This document shows positions 10,626 through 19,641 of a stretch of DNA of 64,000 bases, in pieces. Position 1 is the stretch's first letter. Each line of letters starts with the position of its first letter. This stretch comes from Mycobacterium paraseoulense (GTDB lineage: Bacteria > Actinomycetota > Actinomycetes > Mycobacteriales > Mycobacteriaceae), in assembly GCF_010731655.1 (NCBI RefSeq), contig NZ_AP022619.1:3968001-4032000 (forward strand), written 5' to 3'. Under the pieces are notes generated by a model. The model did not search any database and was not told the origin of the DNA. It worked only from the letters and a program-made list of their open reading frames with translations. A program made the translations under genes and the position numbers.

Positions 10626-10913
10626 ATGTCGGAACAGTCGTGGAATTTCGCCGGTATCGAAGCGGGATCCAGCTCGATTGCGGGCGCTGTGCAAACCACC
10701 CAGGGCCTTCTCGACGAGGGGAAGAGTTCCCTCGCCAAGCTGGCCGAGGCGTGGGGCGGCAGCGGTTCGGAGGCCTACCAGCAGGTCCAGCGGAATTGGG
10801 ACGACACCTCCGCTGAACTCAACGCCGCGTTGCAGGCGCTGTCCCAGCGCATCACCGAGGCCAGCCAGGCGATGGCTCAAACCGAATCCGGCGTCACGGG
10901 CATGTTCACGTAA
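10626..10913 (+). CDS. esxA: ESX-1 substrate EsxA (ESAT-6)
   Basis: A 95-residue WXG100 protein with the canonical ESAT-6 length and layout. It opens [14 protein letters not shown], carries WGG of the WxG turn near 43-45 in [13 protein letters not shown], and ends ESGVTGMFT. EsxA is the partner of EsxB and the main ESX-1 effector linked to phagosomal membrane damage. The sequence differs from recalled M. tuberculosis EsxA at many positions, which excludes the tuberculosis complex as the source. A long stem-loop follows before espI. Confidence 0.98.
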   Translation: MSEQSWNFAGIEAGSSSIAGAVQTTQGLLDEGKSSLAKLAEAWGGSGSEAYQQVQRNWDDTSAELNAALQALSQRITEASQAMAQTESGVTGMFT

Positions 10914-10929
10914 GACGATGGCGAGCGGC

Positions 10930-10987
10930 GAAGCACGAGATTGGGCCCCGTCGACCTGACCGGCGATTTAGGCTCTTCTCGTGCTTC
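10930..10987 (+). terminator. Long stem-loop between esxA and espI
   Basis: An 11-base perfect inverted repeat, GAAGCACGAGA (10930-10940) and TCTCGTGCTTC (10977-10987), encloses a 36-base loop just after esxA. Its position suggests a transcript 3' end or processing site that separates abundant esxBA mRNA from espI. No clear T-run is present. Confidence 0.55.
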
Positions 10988-11018
10988 CTCGCATGAACCG
11001 CTTTGACGGAAGGGTTTG

Positions 11019-12755
11019 ATGGCGGCCGACTACGACCGGCTCTTCCAATCCCTCGAGGGGATGGAAATACCGGATGAGGCCACGGCGCAGACGGAATTCG
11101 ACGTCAATGCGCCGGTCGCCATGCCGTCCAGCCCTCCCGAACCCAACGGCCATCCCCCGCCACCGATGCCGATCGACCTGGCGGATCGTGCCCTTCCCAG
11201 CCGGGCGGAATCGACACCGCCCCCGGTCGACTGGTCCCAACCAAGCAAGCCGGCCAAGCCCCCGATGCCGGTCGAGCTGCCCGCGCAATCCCCCGCCGGT
11301 CCAACGGAATCGCCCCCGGCGCCTCCACCGATGCCGGTCGACGCGCGCCCACAACCTTCGCAGGCGCGGGTCGGGCCACCGCCGGTGGAGCGGCCGCGGC
11401 AACCTCCGCCGGCCCCACCCGAATCCGCACCAGCCGACCGGCGCCACCGGCAGCCGCCGCCGGTGCGGCCGGAATCGTCTGCGCCCCAACCGGAACCGCG
11501 GGTCCAACCCCCCGCCCCGCAGCCGCGGCACGCGCGCCGCGCCGGCCGCGATGACTCCGACGCGCCAAACATGCCCAACGCCGCCCCAGGCCGGCACGGC
11601 CACCGCGCCGAGAGCCGAACGGTTCGCGCGAAAGCAGCGGTCGGCCCGTCCGCGACGTCGAGTCCGGGCGCCGGCCGCCCAGCGCCGAAAACCAACGGCG
11701 GGCCGGTGCCGTTGCGGGACCGTGAACCCACTGTGGTTCCCGCCCGTCCTCCTCGCCCCACGGGGCAACCGCTCACCGAGGCACCGGCGCAACCGCAATC
11801 GCCTCGAACACCGGTGAATGGTGATCGCGGCAGCACAGATGCCGTCGCCCACATCGGCGTGCAACCGGCCAGGAAGCCGGCGGAAAAGGCGGTCCCTCAA
11901 CGGGGTTGGCAACACTGGTTGCACAAGCTGACGCGCATCAACGCAGGCCTGTCCCGGGACGAAAAATACGAGCAGGACTTGTACCGGCGAATTCGCCGCA
12001 TCCCGAGCGGTTCTCATCAGATCGCGGTCGTGAGCCTCAAGGGCGGGGTGGGCAAGACGACCTTGACGGTCGCCCTCGGCTCGGTGTTGGCGCAAGTGCG
12101 AAGCGACCGGATCCTGGCGTTCGACGCGGATGCCGACTCGGGGAACCTCACCGATCGCGCGGGCCATCGGTCCGGCTCGACTGTCGAGGAAATGCTTGCA
12201 GAGAAGGATCTTTCGCATTACAACGACGTCCGCGCGCACACCGGCGTCAACGCGGTCAACCTGGAGGTGATCGGCGCGGCGCGGTACGGCACGGCGCAGC
12301 CCGCGTTCAGCGCCGCGGACTGGCAGTACGCAGCCGACGCGGTGTCGAAGTTCTACAGCGTGGTCCTGGCCGACTGCGGCGCGGGTCTGATGCGCGGCGT
12401 GCTCGCTACGGCGTCCGGGGCGGTCATCGTGACCAGCGCATCGGTCGACGGCGCCCGGCAGGCGGCGGTCGCGATCGATTGGTTACGCAACAACGGACAT
12501 CACGAATTACTCGGCCGCGCGTGCGTGGTGATAAACCATGTTGCGCCGGGAGAGCCCAATGTCGCCATCACCGACCTGGTTCGCCAATTCGGGCAGCACG
12601 TTCGGCCGGATCGGGTTGTGGTGTTGCCGTGGGACAAGCACATTGCGGCCGGAGGCGAGATCGACATTCGCCTGCTCGACCCGGTCTACAAGCGTAGGAT
12701 TACCGAGCTTGCCGCAGCACTGTCCGACGATTTCGACAGGGGTGAACGTCGTTGA
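11019..12755 (+). CDS. espI: ESX-1 regulator/ATPase EspI
   Basis: A 578-residue protein of the EspI (Rv3876) family. The N-terminal 280 residues are Pro/Ala-rich and contain at least three copies of a PPxPMPV/I(D/E) motif (PPPPMPID, KPPMPVEL, PPPMPVDA). The C-terminal half is a MinD/ParA-like ATPase with the deviant Walker A KGGVGKTT at 341-348 and an AFDADADSGN-type second motif. EspI has been linked to down-regulation of ESX-1 when ATP is low. The ATG at 11019 follows AAGGG. Its stop overlaps the TTG start of eccD1. Confidence 0.94.
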   Translation: MAADYDRLFQSLEGMEIPDEATAQTEFDVNAPVAMPSSPPEPNGHPPPPMPIDLADRALPSRAESTPPPVDWSQPSKPAKPPMPVELPAQSPAGPTESPPAPPPMPVDARPQPSQARVGPPPVERPRQPPPAPPESAPADRRHRQPPPVRPESSAPQPEPRVQPPAPQPRHARRAGRDDSDAPNMPNAAPGRHGHRAESRTVRAKAAVGPSATSSPGAGRPAPKTNGGPVPLRDREPTVVPARPPRPTGQPLTEAPAQPQSPRTPVNGDRGSTDAVAHIGVQPARKPAEKAVPQRGWQHWLHKLTRINAGLSRDEKYEQDLYRRIRRIPSGSHQIAVVSLKGGVGKTTLTVALGSVLAQVRSDRILAFDADADSGNLTDRAGHRSGSTVEEMLAEKDLSHYNDVRAHTGVNAVNLEVIGAARYGTAQPAFSAADWQYAADAVSKFYSVVLADCGAGLMRGVLATASGAVIVTSASVDGARQAAVAIDWLRNNGHHELLGRACVVINHVAPGEPNVAITDLVRQFGQHVRPDRVVVLPWDKHIAAGGEIDIRLLDPVYKRRITELAAALSDDFDRGERR

Positions 12756-14302
12756 GCGCACCCACCGCAACCGCCGGCGCGGCCGCCGCCGCGGGGCCCG
12801 CCGGCGCCACGCCCGCCAAGCCCACGACGACGCGGGTGACCATCCTCACCGGCCGGCGAATGACCGACGTCGTGCTGCCGTCGTCGGCAGCGATAGAGAC
12901 CTACATCGACGACACCGTCGCGGTGCTGGCCGAACTGCTCGAAGACACTCCGGCCGATGTGCTGGCCGGCTTTGACTTTTCCACCCAGGGCGCTTGGACT
13001 TTCGCCAGGCCCGGAGCCCCGCCGCTGAATCCCGACAAGTCACTCGACGACGCCGTCATCGTCGACGGGTCGCTGCTGACGCTCGTCTCGGTGAGCCGCA
13101 CCGAGCGGTACCGGCCGCTGGTCGAGGACGTCATCGACGCGATCGCCGTGCTCGACGAATCGCCGGAGTTCGACCGGACCGCCTTGAATCGCTTCGTCGG
13201 CTTCGCGCTTCCCGTGGTGTCCCTGGCGATTACCGCCATCGCGGCACTGGCGTGGTGGAACACCGGGCGTCACCTGTGGTGGCCGCTGGCGCTGGGTATC
13301 GCTGGGCTCTTGGCGCTGGCGGGCAGCTGGGGCGCCAAGAAGTTCTACCGAAATCCGAGCCTGTCGGAGAGCCTGCTCGTGACGGCGGTACCGCTGATCA
13401 CAGCCGCTGCGGCACTGGCCATTCCACGGCCGCGCGGAGCCGACCCGCTGGGCGCGCCCCAATTGGCCGGCGCCGCCGCGGTCGTGCTGTTCTTGGCGCT
13501 GCTGACCCGGGGCGGGCCCCGTCGCCGTTCGGAGCTCGCGTCGTTTGTCGTGATCACCGCCATCGCGGTCACCGCGGCGGCCGTGGCCTTCGGCTATGGC
13601 TGGCAGGACTGGGTACCGGCGGGAGCGATCGTCTTCGGGCTCTTCACCATCACCAACGCGGCCAAGCTGACCGTGGCCGTGGCCCGGATCGCCCTGCCTC
13701 CGATTCCCGCGCCGGGCGAGGCCGTCGATCACGACGAATTGCTCGATGCCGTTGCCGGTCAAGAGGTCGGCGACGACAAGGAGGCCCGGACCTGGCAGGC
13801 GATCATCGCCTCGGTGCCTGACTCCGCCGCACGCCTCACCGAGCGCAGCGAATTGGCCAAGCGACTGCTGAGCGGATTCGTGACGGCCGGCACCCTGGTG
13901 CTGACGGTGGGCGCCATCGCGATCGTGGTGCGCGGGCACTTCTTCGTGCACAGCCTGCTGGTGACGGGTTTGGTCACGGCCGCTTGCGGATTCAGGTCGC
14001 GTCTCTACGCGGACCGTTGGTGCGCGTGGGCGCTGCTGGCGGCAACGGTCGCGATCCCGGTTGGGGTGACCGCCAGGTTGAGCATCTGGTATCCGCACAG
14101 CGCTTGGCTGTTGCTGACCATCCTCGCGAGCACCGGCCTGATTGCGCTGGCTGCCGTCGCCGCGACGATCGGGATTCGCCGTGTCTCGCCGGTGATGAAG
14201 CGCGTTCTGGAACTGCTCGACGGCGTCCTGGTCGCCGCGATCCTGCCAATGCTCTTGTGGATAACCGGCGTCTACGACATCGTCCGCAACATCCAATTCT
14301 GA
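12752..14302 (+). CDS. eccD1: ESX-1 channel protein EccD1
   Basis: A 516-residue EccD protein. The N-terminal ubiquitin-like domain covers about residues 20-115 (TTRVTILTGRRMTDVVLP onward), followed by about eleven membrane helices and ending WITGVYDIVRNIQF, as in the orthologue. EccD forms the membrane vestibule of the secretion channel. The start is a TTG at 12752 that overlaps the espI stop (TTGA) and gives the expected MSAP-type N-terminus once the initiator is read as Met. Length is as expected. Confidence 0.96.
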   Translation: MSAPTATAGAAAAAGPAGATPAKPTTTRVTILTGRRMTDVVLPSSAAIETYIDDTVAVLAELLEDTPADVLAGFDFSTQGAWTFARPGAPPLNPDKSLDDAVIVDGSLLTLVSVSRTERYRPLVEDVIDAIAVLDESPEFDRTALNRFVGFALPVVSLAITAIAALAWWNTGRHLWWPLALGIAGLLALAGSWGAKKFYRNPSLSESLLVTAVPLITAAAALAIPRPRGADPLGAPQLAGAAAVVLFLALLTRGGPRRRSELASFVVITAIAVTAAAVAFGYGWQDWVPAGAIVFGLFTITNAAKLTVAVARIALPPIPAPGEAVDHDELLDAVAGQEVGDDKEARTWQAIIASVPDSAARLTERSELAKRLLSGFVTAGTLVLTVGAIAIVVRGHFFVHSLLVTGLVTAACGFRSRLYADRWCAWALLAATVAIPVGVTARLSIWYPHSAWLLLTILASTGLIALAAVAATIGIRRVSPVMKRVLELLDGVLVAAILPMLLWITGVYDIVRNIQF

Positions 14303-14394
14303 CGACGGGGGTGGCGCCCGAAATTGCCGCAGTTCCAGGGGTGCGGGGTTGGGTAAGATTCTCGTGACGGGAAACGCGCAGAGGAGATCGGCTG

Positions 14395-15111
14395 ATGATC
14401 GAACCATTGGTCGTTGAGCCCTCCCGTTTGGAGGCCGCGGGAAACACGTTGCGCGAACTGGTCTTTCCTGTGCCGCCCGCCCCGATCGTGGCTCCCGGGA
14501 CGGATTCCGTGTCGGCGGCGGTCAATGCGACGTTGCCTATCATCGAATCGCCGGTGATCGATGGATTGCCCGCCGTCAAGGCCGCGCTGACCAAGACGGG
14601 ATCCAGCATCGCCGCCGCGGCCGCAATGTACACCGACACCGACGAACGCCTCGGTGACCACCTCACCCAGGTCGAGTTCCGCGGCGCGGCAACGGAGCCC
14701 GCGGCCGGCGGTTCGGCCGAGAAGCCCGCGGGGGCTCCAGTAGACGAACCGACGGACGACAAGAAGGCCGGCCCTGCCAAGCCGCCCATGCAGCCCGCCA
14801 CGTCGGCGCCCCAACTCGATCAAATGGCCGGTGCGGCAGGATCACTGGGATCCGTGATGCAGGGCATGCAGGGGGCGATGGGCAGCATGCAGGGCATGCA
14901 GGGCGCCGGTGCCACGCCGGCGCAACTCGCTGACAGCACCAAGCCCGACGACGGGGCGCGTCAGGTCGACGAGGAAAAGAACCACGAAGGCGAGCAGCCG
15001 GGGGTGCCCGCCGAGGGCGCGGCACCGGGTTCCGAAACCTCCCAGGGCGCACCGGTGGCGGCACCCTCGACGGCGGGGCCCGAAGCGGCGCCGTCGGAGA
15101 TCACCCTCTGA
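14395..15111 (+). CDS. espJ: ESX-1 substrate EspJ
   Basis: A 238-residue protein of the EspJ (Rv3878) family, shorter than the recalled M. tuberculosis protein (about 280). The N-terminal 100 residues form a helical hairpin like other Esp/WXG-type substrates (MIEPLVVEPSRLEAAGNTLREL). The C-terminal half is low-complexity, with Gln/Met/Gly repeats (MQGMQGAMGSMQGMQGAG) and a Pro/Glu-rich end. It is exported through ESX-1; the molecular role is unknown. It ends 27 bases from the convergent tetR-family gene. Confidence 0.9.
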   Translation: MIEPLVVEPSRLEAAGNTLRELVFPVPPAPIVAPGTDSVSAAVNATLPIIESPVIDGLPAVKAALTKTGSSIAAAAAMYTDTDERLGDHLTQVEFRGAATEPAAGGSAEKPAGAPVDEPTDDKKAGPAKPPMQPATSAPQLDQMAGAAGSLGSVMQGMQGAMGSMQGMQGAGATPAQLADSTKPDDGARQVDEEKNHEGEQPGVPAEGAAPGSETSQGAPVAAPSTAGPEAAPSEITL

Positions 15112-15138
15112 GCCGATAGTCCCCGGACCCGCCGCGCC

Positions 15139-15711
15139 TCAGTGGGGCTGAGCGAGCGTTTCCGCCTCGGAGGCGATGGACCGACCGAGCTCGTCGGCGG
15201 GTAAGTCGTGCAGTCCCGAGGCCGAGCGCAGCAACGTTTCGAACATCCGCCAACCGAGCAGCAGCGCGCCGGCGTGCGCCGCCGCCAGTCGCGCGGCTTC
15301 ATCGCTGGGGTGCCGCGGCCGAATCTCGTCAAGGAGCCTGGCCGCCGCGGGGAAGCCGGTCTGCAGTCGGCCTGCCGGATACCCGTCGAGCAGCGCCCGC
15401 GCGATCACCCGCAACTGGTGGTCGCCGGCGGCCTCGATTTCGTCCACCGGTGCTCCGCGGTCCATCAGACCGGCCAGCTGGGCGGCCAGCTGATCGAGCA
15501 CGGCGGCGACCAACCGCTCTTTGGTGCCGAAATGCCGGAAGGCCAGGCCGTGGTTGACCCGCGCGTGGACGGCGATATCGCGAATTGATGTGGCAGCCGG
15601 TCCCCGCTCGGCGAATAGCCGGCCGGCGCTGTCGATGATCGCCGCGACCACCTCTTCCCGGCCTGTCGGACATAACTGCTGGTCCGGTGGTCTTGCGTCT
15701 GATGTAGTCAT
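15139..15711 (-). CDS. TetR-family regulator divergent from a second espB
   Basis: A 190-residue TetR-family repressor-like protein. Residues 18-65 hold the helix-turn-helix, including SIRDIAVHARVNHGLAFRHF, and the rest is the helical ligand and dimer domain, whose ligand cannot be predicted. It is not part of the usual ESX-1 locus. It is divergent from the espB-like gene at 15778, and the 66-base spacer holds two near-identical palindromes; one covers its own start codon. The simplest reading is autoregulation plus control of the espB-like gene. The true start could lie a few codons in if that palindrome is an operator. Confidence 0.9.
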   Translation of the reverse strand: MTTSDARPPDQQLCPTGREEVVAAIIDSAGRLFAERGPAATSIRDIAVHARVNHGLAFRHFGTKERLVAAVLDQLAAQLAGLMDRGAPVDEIEAAGDHQLRVIARALLDGYPAGRLQTGFPAAARLLDEIRPRHPSDEAARLAAAHAGALLLGWRMFETLLRSASGLHDLPADELGRSIASEAETLAQPH

Positions 15712-15720
15712 ATGACTACA
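15703..15720. promoter_or_regulatory. Palindromic operator 1 (tetR side)
   Basis: A perfect 18-base palindrome, TGTAGTCATATGACTACA, overlaps the start codon of the divergent tetR-family gene. It matches the second palindrome 34 bases away (centre to centre), so it is probably a binding site for that regulator. Confidence 0.8.
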
Positions 15721-15735
15721 CTACCGGATAAGTCG

Positions 15736-15755
15736 CTGTAGTCATTTGACTACAG
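15736..15755. promoter_or_regulatory. Palindromic operator 2 (espB-like side)
   Basis: A 20-base inverted repeat, CTGTAGTCATTTGACTACAG, is perfect except for the two centre bases. It lies 22 bases ahead of the GTG start of the espB-like gene. It shares the half-site TGTAGTCA with operator 1, as expected for co-regulation of both divergent genes. Confidence 0.8.
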
Positions 15756-15777
15756 CACCGACTCGGAGGAGACGACC

Positions 15778-17211
15778 GTGACGCAGACGCTGACGCAACC
15801 GCAGGCGCTGAGTGTGGAGTACCAGGAGCTGATGACGCGAGCCGACGAGGTGGAGGCCGCGATTCCGGGCCAGCCCGTCGAGAACCCCGGCGCGCCCTGC
15901 GCCCTGGACATGGTCACCGCGGCCGCCTCGCAACTTGCCTTGTCCGCCGACAACATGCGGCTTTATCTGGGCGTGGGCGACCGGGAGCGCCGGCGGCTGG
16001 CGGAGTCGCTGCGAAACGCTGCCAAGGCCTACGAGGAGGTGGACGAAAGCGCGGAGGAGGCCATTGACAACGGCACGTTCGTGGCGTCGGCGACGCCCGG
16101 CCTCGCGGACGAAGGGCCGGAGCCCGTGACGCTGAGCGATACGAAAAAGGTTGCGACGCCGATTGAAGAGACACCTTATTACCCGGTCCGGCAGGCCGCC
16201 AAGGACATCGCCGCGCTTGATCAGGGCATCTCGTTCGATCTGTTCGCGTCGGCGTGGACCGTTCACCAACGGACGCTGCTGGAAGCCCGCTATCGTTTCC
16301 GGCCGTTCGTCGATTGGTACGGCGACGCCGCGTATGCCGTTGAAGACAACTTCGATTCGCACAGGTCGTGGTTGGACCAGATGGCGGCGTTGTCCGGCAC
16401 GATGGTCAGCCAGGCGCAAGGCGTCATGTCAACGCACCGCTGGGCCGTCACGGAGCACCCCACGGTGGCGCAGCTGAAGGAACTCGACGACGCCTGGGTC
16501 CACTTCCAAACGCACTTACCCGCGGCGCACTGGAAGGGCAGCGTCAAGCCCGCTCTGGAAGAGGAGTACGCGAGGTTGCAGAAGAAATCGGAAGAGGTGC
16601 TGGCCGAGTACGAAAAGCGGGCGGCCTTACCGTTGGCGCCGATCAATCCCCCCAAGCCTCCTGCCGCCTACTACATCGCTCCGCCTCCCGAGCCTGGCTC
16701 GTACGAGACGGATCCCGGCATCCCGTACGACGAGCTGCCCTACGGCGACGAATATGTGACCACCCCGACGGGCATGCCGAGCACGCCGTTTGCCGGCACG
16801 CCGCCCATGCCCACCGACCCGACGCCAGCGGGCGCATTGAGGGGGGCGCCCGCTGGCTCGACAGCGCCGGGTGTCAAACCGGCCTCATTCGGGGGCAAGG
16901 GAATTGGTGGTGGCGTGCCCTCGATGCCCTTGCAGCCCCCGATGGACGCCGAAGCGGCGTCACGACCGGTCGGCGCGGCCGCCGGGCCCACGGGACCGGG
17001 CCGCGGAATCCCGAGCGCCACGGCCGGTTTGGGGGCCGGTGGCATGGGAGCGGCGCCGGTGGGCGCTCCCGGCGCGCAGGGGCAGCACAACGCCAAGGGC
17101 AAGCGCGCGACGCAGGACCAGGAGTCGCTCTATACCGAGCAGCGGCCGTGGACCGAGGGCGTCATCGGTCGCCGGCGCAGGGACGTCTCCGAGGGAAGGG
17201 AGGCCAAGTAA
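15778..17211 (+). CDS. espB: Second EspB-like ESX-1 substrate, TetR-linked
   Basis: A 477-residue full-length EspB paralogue on the opposite strand to the usual espB. It has the PE/PPE-like fold region (about 1-290) with the YxxxD/E signal KAYEEVDE near 80-87 and a WxG turn, VDWYGDAAY, near 180. A Pro/Gly-rich linker follows, ending in the conserved C-terminal LYTEQRPWTEGVIG. EspB is exported by ESX-1, processed by MycP1 and forms a heptameric ring in M. tuberculosis. By eye this copy is closer to recalled M. tuberculosis EspB (ADEVEA, LSADNMR, intact WxG) than the syntenic copy at 19999-21438. It starts with GTG, with GGAGGA 7 bases upstream. Confidence 0.92.
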   Translation: MTQTLTQPQALSVEYQELMTRADEVEAAIPGQPVENPGAPCALDMVTAAASQLALSADNMRLYLGVGDRERRRLAESLRNAAKAYEEVDESAEEAIDNGTFVASATPGLADEGPEPVTLSDTKKVATPIEETPYYPVRQAAKDIAALDQGISFDLFASAWTVHQRTLLEARYRFRPFVDWYGDAAYAVEDNFDSHRSWLDQMAALSGTMVSQAQGVMSTHRWAVTEHPTVAQLKELDDAWVHFQTHLPAAHWKGSVKPALEEEYARLQKKSEEVLAEYEKRAALPLAPINPPKPPAAYYIAPPPEPGSYETDPGIPYDELPYGDEYVTTPTGMPSTPFAGTPPMPTDPTPAGALRGAPAGSTAPGVKPASFGGKGIGGGVPSMPLQPPMDAEAASRPVGAAAGPTGPGRGIPSATAGLGAGGMGAAPVGAPGAQGQHNAKGKRATQDQESLYTEQRPWTEGVIGRRRRDVSEGREAK

Positions 17212-17224
17212 TCGGTCAACGCTC

Positions 17225-17295
17225 AAACGAAAGCGGGCCTTTCCCATCTCGGCCGAGGGGTGCCGGGAACCCGGGAGAGGCCCGCCTTTTCGTTT
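17225..17295. terminator. Bidirectional terminator between convergent espB-like gene and espK
   Basis: A large inverted repeat: AAACGAAA plus GCGGGCCTTTCCC on the left pairs with GGGAGAGGCCCGCC plus TTTTCGTTT on the right. It fills the gap between the two convergent genes, with A/T runs on both flanks, as expected of a terminator working in both directions. Confidence 0.8.
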
Positions 17296-19475
17296 CACGA
17301 CGCGTCGGACAGGGCCGCGGCCAACAACCCGGCGAGGTGCTTCCAGTAGAGCCAATCGGCGATGGCGGCGCGCTGGGCGGCGGCGTCGACCGCGGTGTGC
17401 GCCTGGTTGAGGATGACCTCTTGGGCGTGTTCGGCGTAACGATGGAAGGCCCGAAGGTGTGCGACCCGTCGCCCGGGCGCACGACTGGCGAGGGGTTTCA
17501 TCAGCTCGAACCACAACATGGGCCGCTCGTCGGCGCTGGGGCTGTCATCCTGCGGCGGCACCGGCATCTCGGCCAGCATCTCCTGCAGGCTGATCTTCCC
17601 TTCGGCCAACAATGCCGCGAGCCGCGCGGCGGTCTCGGGATCCATCAACTCATCGGGCGCGCGTTGCTGGTCAGCCGACGGCTTGGCATCCGCCGGCGCC
17701 GGCGGCAATATGCTCACCAACCGCACATCTGTGGTGGCCGCCAGCCGATCCGCCGCCTCGGGGTCAACGACCTCCAGGCGTGAACGACCTATCATGTCCC
17801 CGCTGTCGGGGATGTCGTCCGGCTTGAGCACGATCTTGGCCGCGCCGGAATCGGAATTGGCCAATTGCTCCTCGGTCGCGATCACCGCCCGGAGTTTCTT
17901 ATCGTGATGGTCCGCCCAACCCTGCACGGCCATCACCGGATAAGTGGCCCAGCCGGCCCGTTCGGCGGCAGCGATCGATTCATCGGCGCTGGCCATCTGC
18001 ACCTGTTCGGGTAATTGGATGCCGTCGGGGATGTAGGCGAGCCCGTAGCTGTTGGCCACCACGATCGCGCCGTCGGTGGTCACCGCGGTCACCCAGAAGA
18101 AGCCGAGATCGCCCGCGCCGGGACTGCCGGGGGCGTTCAACGCCGCCGCGACGCGCCGCGCCAACCGCAGCGGATCGGTCCCGCCGCTCTGGCGGCGGGC
18201 GGCGTCGGCGGTCGCGGCCTCGGCGATGGCGTCGCGTTCGGCGCGCGCTTTCGAGACCGGGATAATCGGCGTCACCACAACGGAATCCGCCGAGTCAATG
18301 CGTTCAGCCGACGGCGCCGGATCGGCAGCGAGAGCACCGGGGCCGGCCGGCCGGGCTGCCCGGTTACCGGCCGCGGCCGGTCTGGTGGTGGCCGTACCGC
18401 CTGCCGACTTCGCCCCGGCGGACGCGCTCGAACCCGCCCCGGCGCCCGCACCGGCTCCGCCGCCCCGCGATCCGCCACCCGCGGCCCCCATCGGCCCGGC
18501 CGGCATGCCGGTCGCTCCGGCCGGCGCGGCCGCGGCCGCGTCTTCCGTGCGGGGCGCCACCGACGGCGACATCAGCGACGCCGGCGTCATGCCTTTGCCA
18601 CGTCCGCCCGAACCTAGCGGTTCAGCCGACGCCGCCGGACTCAGCGGGGTTGCGGGACCCAGAGAACCTCCCGGTACGCCTCCCGGTCCGCCCGGCACCG
18701 CCGGGCCGGACCCGCCCGGCGCGGCGGCGGGCGGTACGGGCGGCTGCCCAGGCAGGGAAGGCATTCCGGGCGGCGGTTGCGCGCCACCACCCGTAGGCAT
18801 TCCGGGTGGTGACAGCGGCGGCGCCGCCGGCGGCGGGCTCACGGGCGCGGGTGGCGCGGGATTGGGCCGTGGGCGCTCTTCCTCCACCGGTGGTGTCCGG
18901 ACAGGGGCATCAGGAAGCGTGACCGGGGGCGGTGTCTTCTGATCGAGCAGGTCCTGTAACGCGTTGTGGGGCGGCTGCCATGCTTTGCTCGCCACGATCC
19001 GCTCGGCGGCGCCCGTCACCACGCTGAGGTTCGTCCCATAGGTGGTGCTGACCACCGTATTGATCGCGGCGGTCCGCTCGGCGGCATCCAAGGTCGAGTC
19101 GGTCTCGAGCGCCCTGATCTGTGTCTGCGCGGCCTCCACGATGTCGCTCACGTCCCACTTGGCCCAGGCGATCGATTCGGCGACATACCTGTGCCAGGTG
19201 ATCACCGTCGCCAAACCGTTCTGCAGTTTCTTCAGTTCATCGATGTTGGTGCCGAGCTCGCTCTTGGCGGCGGTGGCGGCACCACCCGACCAAAATCCTC
19301 CGTCGAAGATTTCGCTCTGTTCGTGCTGGCAGGCCTCCAACACCGCGGTGACCTGCCGCAGCAACTCGGTGTAGCGCTGTGCCCGGTCGTAGTAGTTGTC
19401 CTCGTCCACTTCCGGCCACGCGTCGGGGGCAAGCATCTGCGCGGCGTACTCGCCCATCGGCTTCGCAACGCCCAT
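17295..19475 (-). CDS. espK: ESX-1 secreted protein EspK
   Basis: A 726-residue EspK (Rv3879c) orthologue, close to the recalled 729. The N-terminal 180 residues form a WXG100-like helical domain (GFWSGGAATAAKSE near 60-73). A long Pro/Gly/Ala-rich linker spans about 190-380, and a globular C-terminal domain of unknown fold follows (LARRVAAALNAPGSPGAGDL onward). EspK is an ESX-1 substrate reported to interact with EspB and EccCb1. It is the last gene of the leftward espB-espL-espK group and converges on the second espB-like gene. Confidence 0.94.
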   Translation of the reverse strand: MGVAKPMGEYAAQMLAPDAWPEVDEDNYYDRAQRYTELLRQVTAVLEACQHEQSEIFDGGFWSGGAATAAKSELGTNIDELKKLQNGLATVITWHRYVAESIAWAKWDVSDIVEAAQTQIRALETDSTLDAAERTAAINTVVSTTYGTNLSVVTGAAERIVASKAWQPPHNALQDLLDQKTPPPVTLPDAPVRTPPVEEERPRPNPAPPAPVSPPPAAPPLSPPGMPTGGGAQPPPGMPSLPGQPPVPPAAAPGGSGPAVPGGPGGVPGGSLGPATPLSPAASAEPLGSGGRGKGMTPASLMSPSVAPRTEDAAAAAPAGATGMPAGPMGAAGGGSRGGGAGAGAGAGSSASAGAKSAGGTATTRPAAAGNRAARPAGPGALAADPAPSAERIDSADSVVVTPIIPVSKARAERDAIAEAATADAARRQSGGTDPLRLARRVAAALNAPGSPGAGDLGFFWVTAVTTDGAIVVANSYGLAYIPDGIQLPEQVQMASADESIAAAERAGWATYPVMAVQGWADHHDKKLRAVIATEEQLANSDSGAAKIVLKPDDIPDSGDMIGRSRLEVVDPEAADRLAATTDVRLVSILPPAPADAKPSADQQRAPDELMDPETAARLAALLAEGKISLQEMLAEMPVPPQDDSPSADERPMLWFELMKPLASRAPGRRVAHLRAFHRYAEHAQEVILNQAHTAVDAAAQRAAIADWLYWKHLAGLLAAALSDAS

Positions 19476-19641
19476 CGCCTACTCCTCTGCGGGCGGCACG
19501 GGCGAACCCATCGGCCGTCGGAAGGTACGGAACTTCATGGTTATCAAGCGTAAGCGAGGTTCGGCCAAGCCAACTGCGCCAAATTGAGCAGCCGTCACCG
19601 TTCGCGGCGCCCAGCACTCCTTGGCTGCCACCGGGTTTCGC

